The position numbers and the translations under genes are program-made. Below are positions 1-6,526 of a DNA stretch of 13,069 bases, in pieces. Source of the DNA: an uncultured Magnetococcales bacterium (GTDB lineage Bacteria > Pseudomonadota > Magnetococcia > Magnetococcales > Magnetaquicoccaceae); the NCBI GenBank assembly GCA_903913345.1, contig CAIWLA010000520.1, forward strand, positions 1 to 13,069, in the 5' to 3' direction. Numbering within the stretch: the first letter of the stretch is position 1; each line of letters begins with the position of its first letter. A model generated the notes under the pieces. The model saw only the letters and a list, made by a program, of their open reading frames with translations, ran no database searches and was not told the origin of the DNA.

Positions 1-382
1 CACGCGGAATGCCCTGTCCCTCCTGGCAAAGTACACCCAGATTGAATTGGGCCAGCCCCTCTTCCTGTTCAGCCGCCCGCTGAAACCAGTAATAGGCCTT
101 GTTCAGGTTGCGGCGCACCCCGACACCGTGGAGATACATGGCCCCCAGATTGGTCTGGGCCACCGCATCCCCCTGCCGGGCCGCCTGACCAAACCGCTCC
201 AGCAGGGCGGATTTGCCCGCCTCCATGCCGTGGTCCTGAGCCGACCCGGAGATCGGAACCACAATAAAAAAGAAAACAAAAACAACACATGCACCCCACA
301 GACACGGCACTGCCCGTCCGTATCGTATGGGTAACGGTCGATTTTCCATCGAATGGGTGATGCCCGTGGCGGTCAAAATCAT
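1..382 (-). CDS. Sel1-repeat (TPR-like) secreted protein, N-terminal part, runs off left edge
   Basis: This partial minus-strand gene continues beyond base 1. The visible 127 codons begin at ATG 382-380, preceded by AGGGGA about 7 nt upstream; a second in-frame ATG at 349 is possible but has a poorer ribosome site. The N-terminus has a short basic stretch, then a hydrophobic core (residues about 30-45, rich in V and F) ending in a small-residue stretch (ISGSA) that fits a signal peptide. After it come Sel1-type repeats: the tract AAxQGDAVAQTNLGAMYLHG followed by YWFQRAAEQ and LAQFNLGVLCQEGQGI, the alternating A/G/L/Y pattern of the family. Sel1 proteins form alpha-helical solenoids that serve as protein-binding scaffolds, here probably in the periplasm. 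The partner cannot be read from the sequence. Confidence 0.8.
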   Translation of the reverse strand, partial: MILTATGITHSMENRPLPIRYGRAVPCLWGACVVFVFFFIVVPISGSAQDHGMEAGKSALLERFGQAARQGDAVAQTNLGAMYLHGVGVRRNLNKAYYWFQRAAEQEEGLAQFNLGVLCQEGQGIPR

Positions 383-440
383 GCCGAATCCCCTGCCGTG
401 CCCGTTGCAGTCCAGACACATAACTGTCAAAAATTCCATT

Positions 441-469
441 ATTATCCGTTGCCCATCTCCCTTTGTCAA
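441..469 (-). promoter_or_regulatory. Sigma-70 promoter for the Sel1-repeat gene
   Basis: Read on the minus strand, a perfect -35 box TTGACA (469-464) is separated by exactly 17 nt from GATAAT (446-441), a 5/6 match to the -10 consensus. It points at the Sel1 gene start at 382, leaving a leader of about 50 nt. No other promoter of this quality is seen in the 383-652 intergenic stretch. Confidence 0.65.
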
Positions 470-563
470 ACGCAAAACAACATCCCTCCCCCGCCTTTTT
501 CCTGATTCAAAGCGCATCCCGATCGGCAGGGAAGATCCACCCTCGCGGCTGATGAAGATTTCC

Positions 564-590
564 TTGACAATTATGAAAATATGTTACACG
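564..590 (+). promoter_or_regulatory. Possible promoter for dnaG-rpoD
   Basis: A perfect TTGACA (564-569) lies upstream of dnaG. The downstream -10 candidates, TTACAC and TACACG at 584-590, are poor and at short spacing (14-15 nt). A second weak candidate is TTTACG about 16 nt before CATACT, closer to the gene. The location is right for the operon promoter, but the -10 assignment is uncertain. Confidence 0.35.
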
Positions 591-652
591 CTGAAGGGCT
601 TTTACGTTTTGAGGAATTTGAGCATACTTGGCCTTGACTGGGGTAGACAACC

Positions 653-2449
653 ATGTATCCCGACCGCTTCATTGAGGAGGTCCGAGAGCGTACCGACCTG
701 CTGGATGTGGTTGGCCGATATGTCCGCCTGAAAAAGCAGGGGGCCAATTGGCTGGGGCTGTGCCCCTTTCATGGTGAAAAGACCCCTTCGTTCAGCGTCC
801 GGCCCGATCAAGGATTTTACAAGTGCTTTGGTTGCGGGGAAGGCGGTAATGTATTTGATTTTTTGATGAAAGTAAAAGGCATTGGTTTTGTCGAAGCGGT
901 TCAGGAGTTGGCATCCGGTGCGGGGCTTGCGCTGCCGGTGATGGGTCGGGAGGATGCCCAGCAACGCCAGAGACGGGAAGAGCGGCGGCATCTGTTGGAG
1001 GTGATCGAAAAGGCGCGTCACTGGTTTCACCAACGCTTGCACGGCCCGGAGGGGGAACCGGCGCGACGTTATTTGCAGCGTCGGGGTTTGCAGTCGGCCA
1101 CCATTGAACGGTTCGGTCTGGGCTATGCCCCGCCTGGCTGGCGAAATTTGCTGGACCATTTCGGGGGTGGACAACAGGCGGAGCAGTGGCTGGAACAGGC
1201 GGGTCTGTTGATCCAGGGCAAGGATCGTTCGGGATATGACCGGTTTCGGGAGCGGATTATTTTTCCGATTCGCGACCATCAAGGCCATGGCATCGGTTTT
1301 GGTGGGCGTCTGCTGGCGGCGGGGGAGCCGAAATATATCAATTCGCCGGAGACCTTGTTGTATCACAAGGGTGAGGTTTTGTATGGGCTGGATCAGGCGC
1401 AGCCCTCCATCCAGCGGGAAGAGCGGGTGGTGGTGGTGGAGGGCTATCTGGACCTGATCGCCTTGGCGGATCGGGGTATTGATGCCGTGGTCGCCACTCT
1501 GGGGACCGCCTTGACCGCCGCCCATTTGCGCCTGCTCTGGAAACGGACGCGGCGCATCTGTTTCTGTTTTGACGGCGACACGGCGGGCAGGAAGGCCGCC
1601 TGGCGGGCGTTGGAGATGGTCCTGGATGGTCTGCAGGCGGATCGTCATGCCCATTTTTTGTTTTTGCCCGACGGGGAAGATCCAGACGATGTGGTGCGCC
1701 GCGAAGGAGCACCGGGGTTTCGCACCCGGATAGAGGGTGCCACCCCGTTGATGACCTTTTTTTTGCGTCACCTGAGCGAAGGGGTGGATACGACCAGCCC
1801 GGAGGGGCGGGTTGCCCTCTTTCATCGCGCCCGGCCGTTGCTGGCCAAGGTGGCCGATCCGCTATTGCGGGAACTTTACCACGAGCGGTTGAGTCAATAT
1901 CTCAACCTGCCCCCGCAGCCAGTACACACGGGGAAGGAACCGTTCACGGAGCCGTTGGCACGCCCCTCCTCCGCCTGGGTCAACCCGTCGCCCCGCCGTC
2001 GGCCAACCGCCGTGGTGTCGGGTCGCCATTTTGAACAGGCTCTGGTGGCCATCCTGTTGCGGTCGCCCGACCTGTTGAAGAGCCGCGAGGATGCGTTGAG
2101 CCAACTGGATCTGGAGGATCCGCAACTGGCCGAGTTGTTGTCCGCATTGCTGACGCTGGATGGCTCTCTGGTGGATGGCAGTGGTTCGCCCCTGTGGCAG
2201 CGACTGCCCAGTGCCGCCTTGATGGAACGGGCGGAGGCCATCTTTTTGCACGAAGAGGTGCAACTGGACTCGCTGGATGCTGAGTTTGAGGGCTGTTTGT
2301 TCAGTTGCCAACTGCGCCACCTCAACCGGGAGATAGGCAAAACCCGAGAGAGTACGGCGGAAGAGGACAGCCAACTTGGTGCAGTATTTGCTTTGAAAAA
2401 GGAGAAGATGCTCCTCCAACAACGCAAGAGTCACCCTGTCATTCGATAA
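653..2449 (+). CDS. dnaG: DNA primase DnaG
   Basis: Primase makes the RNA primers for chromosomal replication and is recruited to the fork by the DnaB helicase. The 598-residue product has the full family architecture. The N-terminal CHC2 zinc ribbon is formed by C37, H40, C58 and C61 (CPFH and CFGC). The catalytic core follows with RIIFPIRD and FGGR, then a TOPRIM fold with the acidic glutamate in VEGYLD (about residue 263) and the metal-binding [10 protein letters not shown] (about 305-314). The C-terminal third (about 430-598) is variable, as expected for the helicase-binding domain. ATG 653 gives the canonical start ([21 protein letters not shown]); its ribosome site is weak (GGGG about 9 nt upstream), which may keep DnaG low relative to RpoD. 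rpoD starts 68 nt downstream, forming the classic macromolecular-synthesis pair; rpsU is not immediately upstream. Confidence 0.97.
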   Translation: MYPDRFIEEVRERTDLLDVVGRYVRLKKQGANWLGLCPFHGEKTPSFSVRPDQGFYKCFGCGEGGNVFDFLMKVKGIGFVEAVQELASGAGLALPVMGREDAQQRQRREERRHLLEVIEKARHWFHQRLHGPEGEPARRYLQRRGLQSATIERFGLGYAPPGWRNLLDHFGGGQQAEQWLEQAGLLIQGKDRSGYDRFRERIIFPIRDHQGHGIGFGGRLLAAGEPKYINSPETLLYHKGEVLYGLDQAQPSIQREERVVVVEGYLDLIALADRGIDAVVATLGTALTAAHLRLLWKRTRRICFCFDGDTAGRKAAWRALEMVLDGLQADRHAHFLFLPDGEDPDDVVRREGAPGFRTRIEGATPLMTFFLRHLSEGVDTTSPEGRVALFHRARPLLAKVADPLLRELYHERLSQYLNLPPQPVHTGKEPFTEPLARPSSAWVNPSPRRRPTAVVSGRHFEQALVAILLRSPDLLKSREDALSQLDLEDPQLAELLSALLTLDGSLVDGSGSPLWQRLPSAALMERAEAIFLHEEVQLDSLDAEFEGCLFSCQLRHLNREIGKTRESTAEEDSQLGAVFALKKEKMLLQQRKSHPVIR

Positions 2450-2454
2450 ATGGC

Positions 2455-2474
2455 GGGTGTCGTCCTGGACACCC
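2455..2474 (+). promoter_or_regulatory. Hairpin between dnaG and rpoD
   Basis: A perfect 7-bp inverted repeat, GGGTGTC and GACACCC, is separated by a 6-nt loop in the 68-nt gap between the two genes. No T-run follows immediately (a short TTTT comes about 10 nt later), so it is a poor intrinsic terminator. An mRNA processing or stability element fits better; in Escherichia coli the equivalent dnaG-rpoD junction is an endonuclease processing site. That function is inferred here. Confidence 0.5.
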
Positions 2475-2517
2475 AAGCCATCGTTTTCAAGTTATTCAAA
2501 AATGGACACCAAGAAAA

Positions 2518-4497
2518 ATGGGCGATGAGTTCAAGTTTCAACCGATGAAACAGCTCGTTGAGCGCGGCAAAGAACGTGGCTTCCTGACCTTTGATGAGGT
2601 CAACGATGTGTTGCCGAGCCATATCAATTCGGCTGACCAGATTGAGGATGTGGTCTCCACGTTGGACGAGATGGGGATCCATCTGGTGGACGAGCCGGAA
2701 CCCTCCGATGACCTCAAATCGGAGGATGCAGACACGATCCATCTGGAGAGCGAGGGGATTGATGATCTGGAGGATCTGGAAAAGCATGGCAGTTCGGACT
2801 CCGGGATTGAGGATATCGACCTGGGCAAGACCGATGACCCGGTCCGCATGTATTTGCGGGAGATGGGTGCGGTGGATCTGCTGACCCGTGAGGGTGAGAT
2901 TGTGATTGCCAAGCGGATCGAGTCGGGTCGCAAAGAGATTTTGACCGCCATTTGTGATTCGCCGGTCACCTTTCAGGAGATTATTTTGCTGGCGGATCGG
3001 TTGCGCAACCGCGAGGTATCGTTGCGTGACATTCTGGACATTCCCACGCCCAATACCGAGCTGGGCGAGGAGGATCCCCTGGACAAGGTGGAGGAACCCG
3101 GCATCGAGGCCGAGGAGGATCTGGACGAGGAAGAGGATTTTTCCGAGGAGGCGAAGGCGGAACGGGCTGCGGGGGCCGATGGTGATCTGCCACCAGGTGA
3201 CAAGAAGGCGGTCGATCTGTTGGTGGTGACGCTGGATGGAACCCCCTTGTTGGAGTTGCTCGAGGCGACCCAACGCACCTTTGATCGGATTGCCGAGGAA
3301 CATGGCCGGCTCCTGGAGACCGGTGACCAGATCAAGGCGTTGATCCTGGAGGGTGATGAGGACGAGGCCAGACGTTTGGAGCGGATCTATCTGGGGCAGA
3401 AACGCGGCATTGTGGATTTATTGGATTCGGTCAATTTTTCGCAAAAGCAGATTGACCGGATGGTGCAGACGCTGAAGGATTATGTCGATCGCATCCGGGC
3501 CTGTGAGTTGGAATTGTTAAAACTGGCCGAGCGGAATGGCATCCCCAAGATGGCCCATCTCAAGGAATATCTGGGCAATGAGGGCAAAAGGGAGTGGGTG
3601 GACCAGTTGGCCGACCATGCCGGTCCGGCCTGGCGCACCTTGCATGAACGACATGCGGCGGACATGTATCGGATCCAGGAGTCCCTGCGTCTGGTGGAGC
3701 AGGAGACGGGACAGACGGTTTCCGAGCTGAAGGGCACCCACAAGTCGATTGTCAGTGGCGAGCGCAAGGCCAGTTGGGCCAAGAAGGAGATGGTGGAGGC
3801 CAACCTGCGTCTGGTCATTTCCATTGCCAAAAAATATACCAATCGAGGTTTGCAGTTTCTGGATTTGATTCAGGAGGGCAACATTGGCCTGATGAAGGCG
3901 GTGGACAAGTTTGAGTGGCGGCGGGGTTACAAGTTTTCCACCTATGCGACGTGGTGGATTCGGCAGGCGATCACCCGTTCGATTGCCGATCAGGCGCGCA
4001 CCATTCGGATTCCGGTCCACATGATTGAGACCATCAACAAGCTGGTGCGCACCAGTCGGCAGATGGTGCAGGATATGGGTCGGGAGCCGACCCCGGAGGA
4101 GATCGCCGAGCGGATGGAGATGTCCCTGGACAAGGTGCGCAAGGTATTGAAGATAGCCAAGGAGCCGATCTCCCTGGAGACTCCGGTGGGGGATGAGGAG
4201 GATTCGCATCTGGGGGATTTTATCGAGGACAAGACCATGTTGTCCCCGTCGGAGTTGGCGATTCAGTCCAATTTGCGGGATACGACAGGCCGGGTCTTGC
4301 AAACCTTGACCGATCGGGAGGAGAATGTCCTGCGGATGCGATTCGGGATTGGCCTCCACACGGATCATACCCTGGAGGAGGTGGGGCGGCAGTTTCATGT
4401 GACGCGGGAGCGGATCCGGCAGATTGAGGCCAAGGCGTTGCGCAAGCTGCGCCATCCGACGCGGTCGCGCAAGTTGAGGAGTTTTCTGGAGTCATAG
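2518..4497 (+). CDS. rpoD: Primary (housekeeping) sigma factor RpoD, sigma-70
   Basis: RpoD directs RNA polymerase to vegetative promoters. From ATG 2518 the product is 659 residues and opens with region 1.1 ([20 protein letters not shown], then [15 protein letters not shown]), matching the E. coli N-terminus. Open frame extends upstream to 2305, inside dnaG, but without homology, so 2518 is the start. Region 1.2 ([11 protein letters not shown]) is at about 106-140. A very acidic tract (about 183-223) lies in the non-conserved region. Region 2 (about 424-494) contains [17 protein letters not shown], the -10 recognition and melting element. Region 3 begins near RIPVHMIE (about 498). Region 4 (about 595-655) has the -35 helix-turn-helix [20 protein letters not shown]. 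The ribosome site is weak (AAGAAAA), so some translational coupling or a structured leader is possible. Confidence 0.97.
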   Translation: MGDEFKFQPMKQLVERGKERGFLTFDEVNDVLPSHINSADQIEDVVSTLDEMGIHLVDEPEPSDDLKSEDADTIHLESEGIDDLEDLEKHGSSDSGIEDIDLGKTDDPVRMYLREMGAVDLLTREGEIVIAKRIESGRKEILTAICDSPVTFQEIILLADRLRNREVSLRDILDIPTPNTELGEEDPLDKVEEPGIEAEEDLDEEEDFSEEAKAERAAGADGDLPPGDKKAVDLLVVTLDGTPLLELLEATQRTFDRIAEEHGRLLETGDQIKALILEGDEDEARRLERIYLGQKRGIVDLLDSVNFSQKQIDRMVQTLKDYVDRIRACELELLKLAERNGIPKMAHLKEYLGNEGKREWVDQLADHAGPAWRTLHERHAADMYRIQESLRLVEQETGQTVSELKGTHKSIVSGERKASWAKKEMVEANLRLVISIAKKYTNRGLQFLDLIQEGNIGLMKAVDKFEWRRGYKFSTYATWWIRQAITRSIADQARTIRIPVHMIETINKLVRTSRQMVQDMGREPTPEEIAERMEMSLDKVRKVLKIAKEPISLETPVGDEEDSHLGDFIEDKTMLSPSELAIQSNLRDTTGRVLQTLTDREENVLRMRFGIGLHTDHTLEEVGRQFHVTRERIRQIEAKALRKLRHPTRSRKLRSFLES

Positions 4498-4510
4498 TTT
4501 TCGCTTGACC

Positions 4511-4586
4511 GGGCCTATAGCTCAGCGGTCAGAGCCGCCGGCTCATAACCGGTCGGTCCCAGGTTCGAATCCTGGTGGGCCCACCA
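4511..4586 (+). tRNA. tRNA with CAU anticodon, probably tRNA-Ile2 (lysidine-modified)
   Basis: The 76-nt sequence folds as a tRNA with an encoded CCA end. The acceptor stem pairs GGGCCTA with TGGGCCC, the D-arm is AGCTCAGCGGTCAGAGC, the anticodon stem CCGG/CCGG closes the loop CTCATAA (anticodon CAT), and the T-arm is CCAGG TTCGAAT CCTGG. CAU could be elongator Met or Ile2. The acceptor pairs C4-G69 and C5-G68 are those used by the lysidine synthetase TilS to recognise tRNA-Ile2, and E. coli tRNA-Met has different pairs there, so Ile2 (reading AUA after C34 becomes lysidine) is favoured. It starts 13 nt after the rpoD stop and is probably cotranscribed with it. Confidence 0.93.
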
Positions 4587-4618
4587 TTTAGTTGTTATAA
4601 GGTTTTCTCCACAAAACT

Positions 4619-4642
4619 GCCGCCTACCAAGGCGGCTTTTTT
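4619..4642 (+). terminator. Intrinsic terminator after rpoD-tRNA
   Basis: A perfect GC-only 6-bp stem, GCCGCC and GGCGGC, with the 6-nt loop TACCAA is followed directly by six T residues (4637-4642). It sits 32 nt after the tRNA CCA end and closes the dnaG-rpoD-tRNA unit. Confidence 0.9.
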
Positions 4643-5038
4643 GCGTATAAAAACGCCAATGTTTCCAAAGGTTAGCAAACCGAGTTCGAAAATAAACTTG
4701 GTACAGAATCGGACCCGCCGGATTCGAAATTTGACTTTTTCTTCTCTCTCCGGCAAAATTCTCCAAAACCTGTGGACCCGCTCGGGGCGGGTCCACAGGT
4801 TTTGGACCCGCTTTTTGTCGTGTGATTTCAAAGTTTAACAGCATTTCCTTATGTTGGACCCGTTCGAGAGTGCAGATGGTCGGACAAAAAACCGAAAAAA
4901 GTGTAAACCCGGAGCCGATTGGCCTATCGTGCGGGGGAACGGGAGAATGAAATTCTCCTGCTATTTATTAATGTTATAGGAAGAATTCGGTTGATGTGAA
5001 GGCGGGAAGGATGCGAACAAGGGTCCAAATGGTGGGTA
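4643..5038. other. Gene-free stretch between the tRNA terminator and repeat copy 1
   Basis: No convincing coding region is seen on either strand. Contents are the 20-bp inverted repeat (4762-4806), five GGACCCG words and a small hairpin GGAGAAT-GAA-ATTCTCC (4942-4958). Open frames here have no ribosome site and no protein-like composition; one runs antisense through the tRNA. Confidence 0.6.
4762..4806. repeat. Perfect 20-bp inverted repeat with 5-nt loop
   Basis: The arm TCCAAAACCTGTGGACCCGC (4762-4781) is repeated as its exact reverse complement at 4787-4806, separated by TCGGG. A T-rich tail (CTTTTTG) follows 5 nt later on the plus strand, so it could act as a terminator, but the stem is much longer than needed. 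The surrounding 150 bp contain further GGACCCG words (4711, 4774, 4804, 4856, and inverted at 4788), suggesting a protein-binding or repetitive-element role. No gene is visible between the tRNA terminator and about 5240. Confidence 0.85.
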
Positions 5039-5176
5039 AAATGAATGCCGCCGCCTGGACGTTGGCAGCGGCATTTCGGGTTGCGCCTGTGTGGCGCACC
5101 GTCGCAGAATACCGGGTTCCTGCGCCCTTTCCTTTGCTGCCAGGGGAAAACCCGACACGACGCGGCTGGTGCGGAC
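5039..5176 (+). repeat. Structured about 140-bp direct repeat, copy 1
   Basis: This segment and 5979-6120 share most positions from AAATGAATGCCGCCG to CTGGTGCGGAC, including an identical 31-nt block (5069-5099). It can fold: an outer stem starts AATGCCGC and closes with GCGGCATT, a second hairpin is TGCGCC-TGTGT-GGCGCA (5082-5098), and TCGGGTT (5076-5082) can pair with AACCCGA (5149-5155). The stem arms differ between copies while pairing is mostly kept. It does not look like an insertion sequence because no transposase is present. It may be a small non-autonomous mobile repeat or an RNA-structured intergenic element. Confidence 0.8.
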
Positions 5177-5236
5177 GGGGTGGCATCCTCTTCGGACTGC
5201 CAAATTTTTCCTCCTCTCCATTATCTGAATCTTGCA

Positions 5237-5305
5237 ACCGCCTATCGAAGCGAAGGTGAAGAGGAAGAAGCCAAGCAAGAAAAAGGGGCGGTGACTGCGC
5301 TATGA
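5237..5305 (+). pseudogene. 3' remnant of a TPR-repeat gene
   Basis: The frame ending at the TGA 5303-5305 encodes the tail LNLATAYRSEGEEEEAKQEK then GAVTAL. This fits the TPR consensus spacing (L7, A8, Y11, A20 as in NLATAY...EEEEA). Upstream in the same frame the sequence is translated repeat copy 1 and has no protein character, so only the last TPR helix pair survives. Its stop overlaps the ATG of the next gene by four bases (ATGA), the mark of translational coupling, which supports that this was a real upstream gene in the same operon before the 5' part was lost. The left boundary is approximate. Confidence 0.45.
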
Positions 5306-5604
5306 GTCCATTTGAATGGTTTTTACTCTTCTGGGTAGGCATGGCACTACTACAGTGGGTTCGCATGTTTTTTATTGTTTTGTATCTTTTTTCAAACAAC
5401 GAAAGAGTAAAACGACATGCCGTTCAAATGGGCTTGGTTTTCGTAGCAGGAGGAATCATTTCTTTTTTCATTCTTCTTGTATTTTGGCCGACCACACTGT
5501 ACAAAAAACGTTTAGATTATTTTTTGTTGCCAACCAAAGAAGATTTTGATATTGCTGATGATTACATCAACAATGACCGTGGTGGCCGTTGGAAATGGCA
5601 TTAA
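5302..5604 (+). CDS. Small two-helix inner-membrane protein, function unknown
   Basis: The 100-residue product is not recognised. Two hydrophobic helices are clear: about residues 5-29 (FEWFLLFWVGMALLQW onwards) and about 44-66 (GLVFVAGGIISFFILLVFW). They are joined by a basic loop NNERVKRH, which by the positive-inside rule puts the loop in the cytoplasm. A charged tail follows (KEDFDIADDYINNDRGGRWK). The ATG at 5302 overlaps the stop of the TPR remnant (ATGA), and the next gene follows after 12 nt. The gene is visibly AT-richer than rpoD or the recombinase module, which suggests foreign origin. Confidence 0.65.
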   Translation: MSPFEWFLLFWVGMALLQWVRMFFIVLYLFSNNERVKRHAVQMGLVFVAGGIISFFILLVFWPTTLYKKRLDYFLLPTKEDFDIADDYINNDRGGRWKWH

Positions 5605-5616
5605 CAGGAGGAATCC

Positions 5617-5901
5617 GTGTCCAATCACTCTGGCAGCTATATGATCAATGAGTTGCTGCATGAAATAAATTCTACAGGGCTTTTCTCTCATCTTTTAGAC
5701 GAAGCAAGAGTAAAATTCATTGGAAAAGTTATTCAAATCGGCAGGAGTTATGATTGCAATTTGGCTGAGATCATCGATGAAGAGCTTGCGTGTTTGTTGA
5801 GCGTCTGTCGTTATTGTGGGAAGACAAAACCAGAGATCGGGAAGGGTGGGTATTGTGTAGCATGCCGCACAGAGATAGGAGAGGAAGAGGAAGAAGGATA
5901 A
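5617..5901 (+). CDS. Small zinc-ribbon protein, function unknown
   Basis: The start is GTG 5617, fixed by a near-perfect ribosome site (AGGAGGA, about 6 nt upstream). The 94-residue product has a mainly helical N-terminal two thirds and a C-terminal zinc-ribbon-like pair, C64-x2-C67 and C80-x2-C83 (CRYCGKTKPEIGKGGYCVAC), followed by a run of glutamates. It probably binds a metal and a protein or nucleic acid partner; no family is recognised. It follows the membrane protein by 12 nt, and its stop overlaps the ATG of the following 23-codon frame (TAATG). Confidence 0.7.
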   Translation: MSNHSGSYMINELLHEINSTGLFSHLLDEARVKFIGKVIQIGRSYDCNLAEIIDEELACLLSVCRYCGKTKPEIGKGGYCVACRTEIGEEEEEG

Positions 5902-5972
5902 TGGCAAAAGCGCGGATGGAGCTTGACGACACCAACGGCGATAAAGGCTTCCAGTCGGGAAACGGCGCGTAG
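5901..5972 (+). CDS. 23-codon reading frame, possibly the stub of a truncated gene
   Basis: The ATG overlaps the stop of the zinc-ribbon gene (TAATG), consistent with coupled translation. It encodes MAKARMELDDTNGDKGFQSG then NGA and stops at TAG 5970-5972, seven bases before repeat copy 2. The hydrophilic composition looks natural, but the frame is very short. It may be a genuine microprotein, or the 5' end of a longer gene whose remainder was lost when the repeat arrived. Confidence 0.35.
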   Translation: MAKARMELDDTNGDKGFQSGNGA

Positions 5973-5978
5973 GGCGTG

Positions 5979-6120
5979 AAATGAATGCCGCCGTCAAGAC
6001 ACTTCTGACGACGGCATTTCGGGTTGCGCCTGTGTGGCGCACTGTTCGCAGAACACCGGATCCCTGCGCCGTTCCTTTGATGCCAGGGGAAAAACCCGAC
6101 ACGGCGCGACTGGTGCGGAC
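5979..6120 (+). repeat. Structured about 140-bp direct repeat, copy 2
   Basis: This is the second copy, in the same orientation as 5039-5176. The outer stem pairs AATGCCG...CGTCA with TGACG...CGGCATT (one internal C-A mismatch), while copy 1 has CGCC/GGC at the inner position: a C-G pair there is T-A here, a compensatory change. The inner hairpin TGCGCC/GGCGCA and the long-range TCGGGTT (6019-6025) with AACCCGA (6093-6099) are conserved. It ends 4 bp before the stop codon of the minus-strand 133-aa gene, so it lies exactly between two convergent units. Confidence 0.8.
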
Positions 6121-6124
6121 AGCG

Positions 6125-6526
6125 TCATGCCGGTGCTGGGATGCCCCACTTCGCCCTCTGCTCTGTCCAAAGAGACGGAAACGGATTTCTCAGTTCCCGC
6201 CACGTCAGAACATCCGGCTGCGTCCCATCGATTATCGCGGTCACAATATCCGGGGCCAGTAGCGTCAACTTCAGCACCCTGGCCAGATAGGAGTCGTCAA
6301 TATTCTCCTTCTCCGCCAACTCTTTGATGGACCTAAACTGGCCAGATTCCAATAACCGTAGCCACTTGTGCGCTTTTGCCACCAGCTTCGCAAGCGTCTC
6401 ATCCCGTGGCGGGGCCGCTTCCATTCCGGTGGGCGCAATAATCAGCTTGCGCCCACCCCTCCTTCGCAGCACCATCGGGATGGTGACCACGATAATCCTG
6501 CCGTCCTTGCTCATTTCCGCTTTCAT
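6125..6526 (-). CDS. HTH-containing protein downstream of serine recombinase
   Basis: The 133-residue product is the last gene of the recombinase operon. Its ATG overlaps the recombinase stop (ATGA, 6526-6523) and is preceded by AAGGAGG. The N-terminus is a beta-rich stretch (GRIIVVTIPMVLRRRGGRK). The centre (about 66-100) has a KorB/ParB-like helix-turn-helix pattern, SIKELAEKENIDDSYLARVL, followed by LTLLAPDIVTAIIDGTQPDV. The C-terminus has LWTEQRAKWG. Proteins of this type are commonly encoded next to serine recombinases of this class. A role as recombination accessory or directionality factor is plausible but inferred. Repeat copy 2 starts just after its stop. Confidence 0.75.
   Translation of the reverse strand: MKAEMSKDGRIIVVTIPMVLRRRGGRKLIIAPTGMEAAPPRDETLAKLVAKAHKWLRLLESGQFRSIKELAEKENIDDSYLARVLKLTLLAPDIVTAIIDGTQPDVLTWRELRNPFPSLWTEQRAKWGIPAPA

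Noticed and set aside
602..1825. Long minus-strand frame (407 codons) opposite dnaG
   Set aside because: It is the shadow of dnaG, with no ribosome site and a composition expected from antisense translation of a GC-rich gene. The same applies to long frames opposite rpoD and the ParB-like genes.
2305..2517. N-terminal extension of rpoD back into dnaG
   Set aside because: The extra 71 codons overlap dnaG and have no similarity to sigma factors; the E. coli-like N-terminus begins at ATG 2518.
4511..4586. tRNA 3' end as the attachment site of the element
   Set aside because: No second copy of the tRNA 3' end is present in the window, and serine recombinases do not typically use tRNA genes. The right end of the element is unseen, so this is unsupported rather than disproved.
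4515..4844. Minus-strand 109-aa frame ending in HQDSNLGPTGYEPAALTAEL
   Set aside because: The C-terminal part is the antisense translation of the tRNA gene, a well-known annotation artefact; the rest overlaps the terminator and the inverted repeat.
4961..5399. Minus-strand frames of 105 and 141 codons over repeat copy 1
   Set aside because: They translate the repeat (RHTGATRNA-type peptide, also produced by copy 2 at 5695-6102) and run antisense to the cassette genes; the peptide similarity only reflects the DNA repeat.
4643..6124. CRISPR array
   Set aside because: The two repeats are about 140 bp long and about 800 bp apart, with genes between; there is no short-repeat/spacer periodicity anywhere in the window.
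5981..6262. Plus-strand 93-codon frame starting in repeat copy 2
   Set aside because: It has no ribosome site and runs antisense into the 133-aa gene; its ATG lies within the structured repeat.
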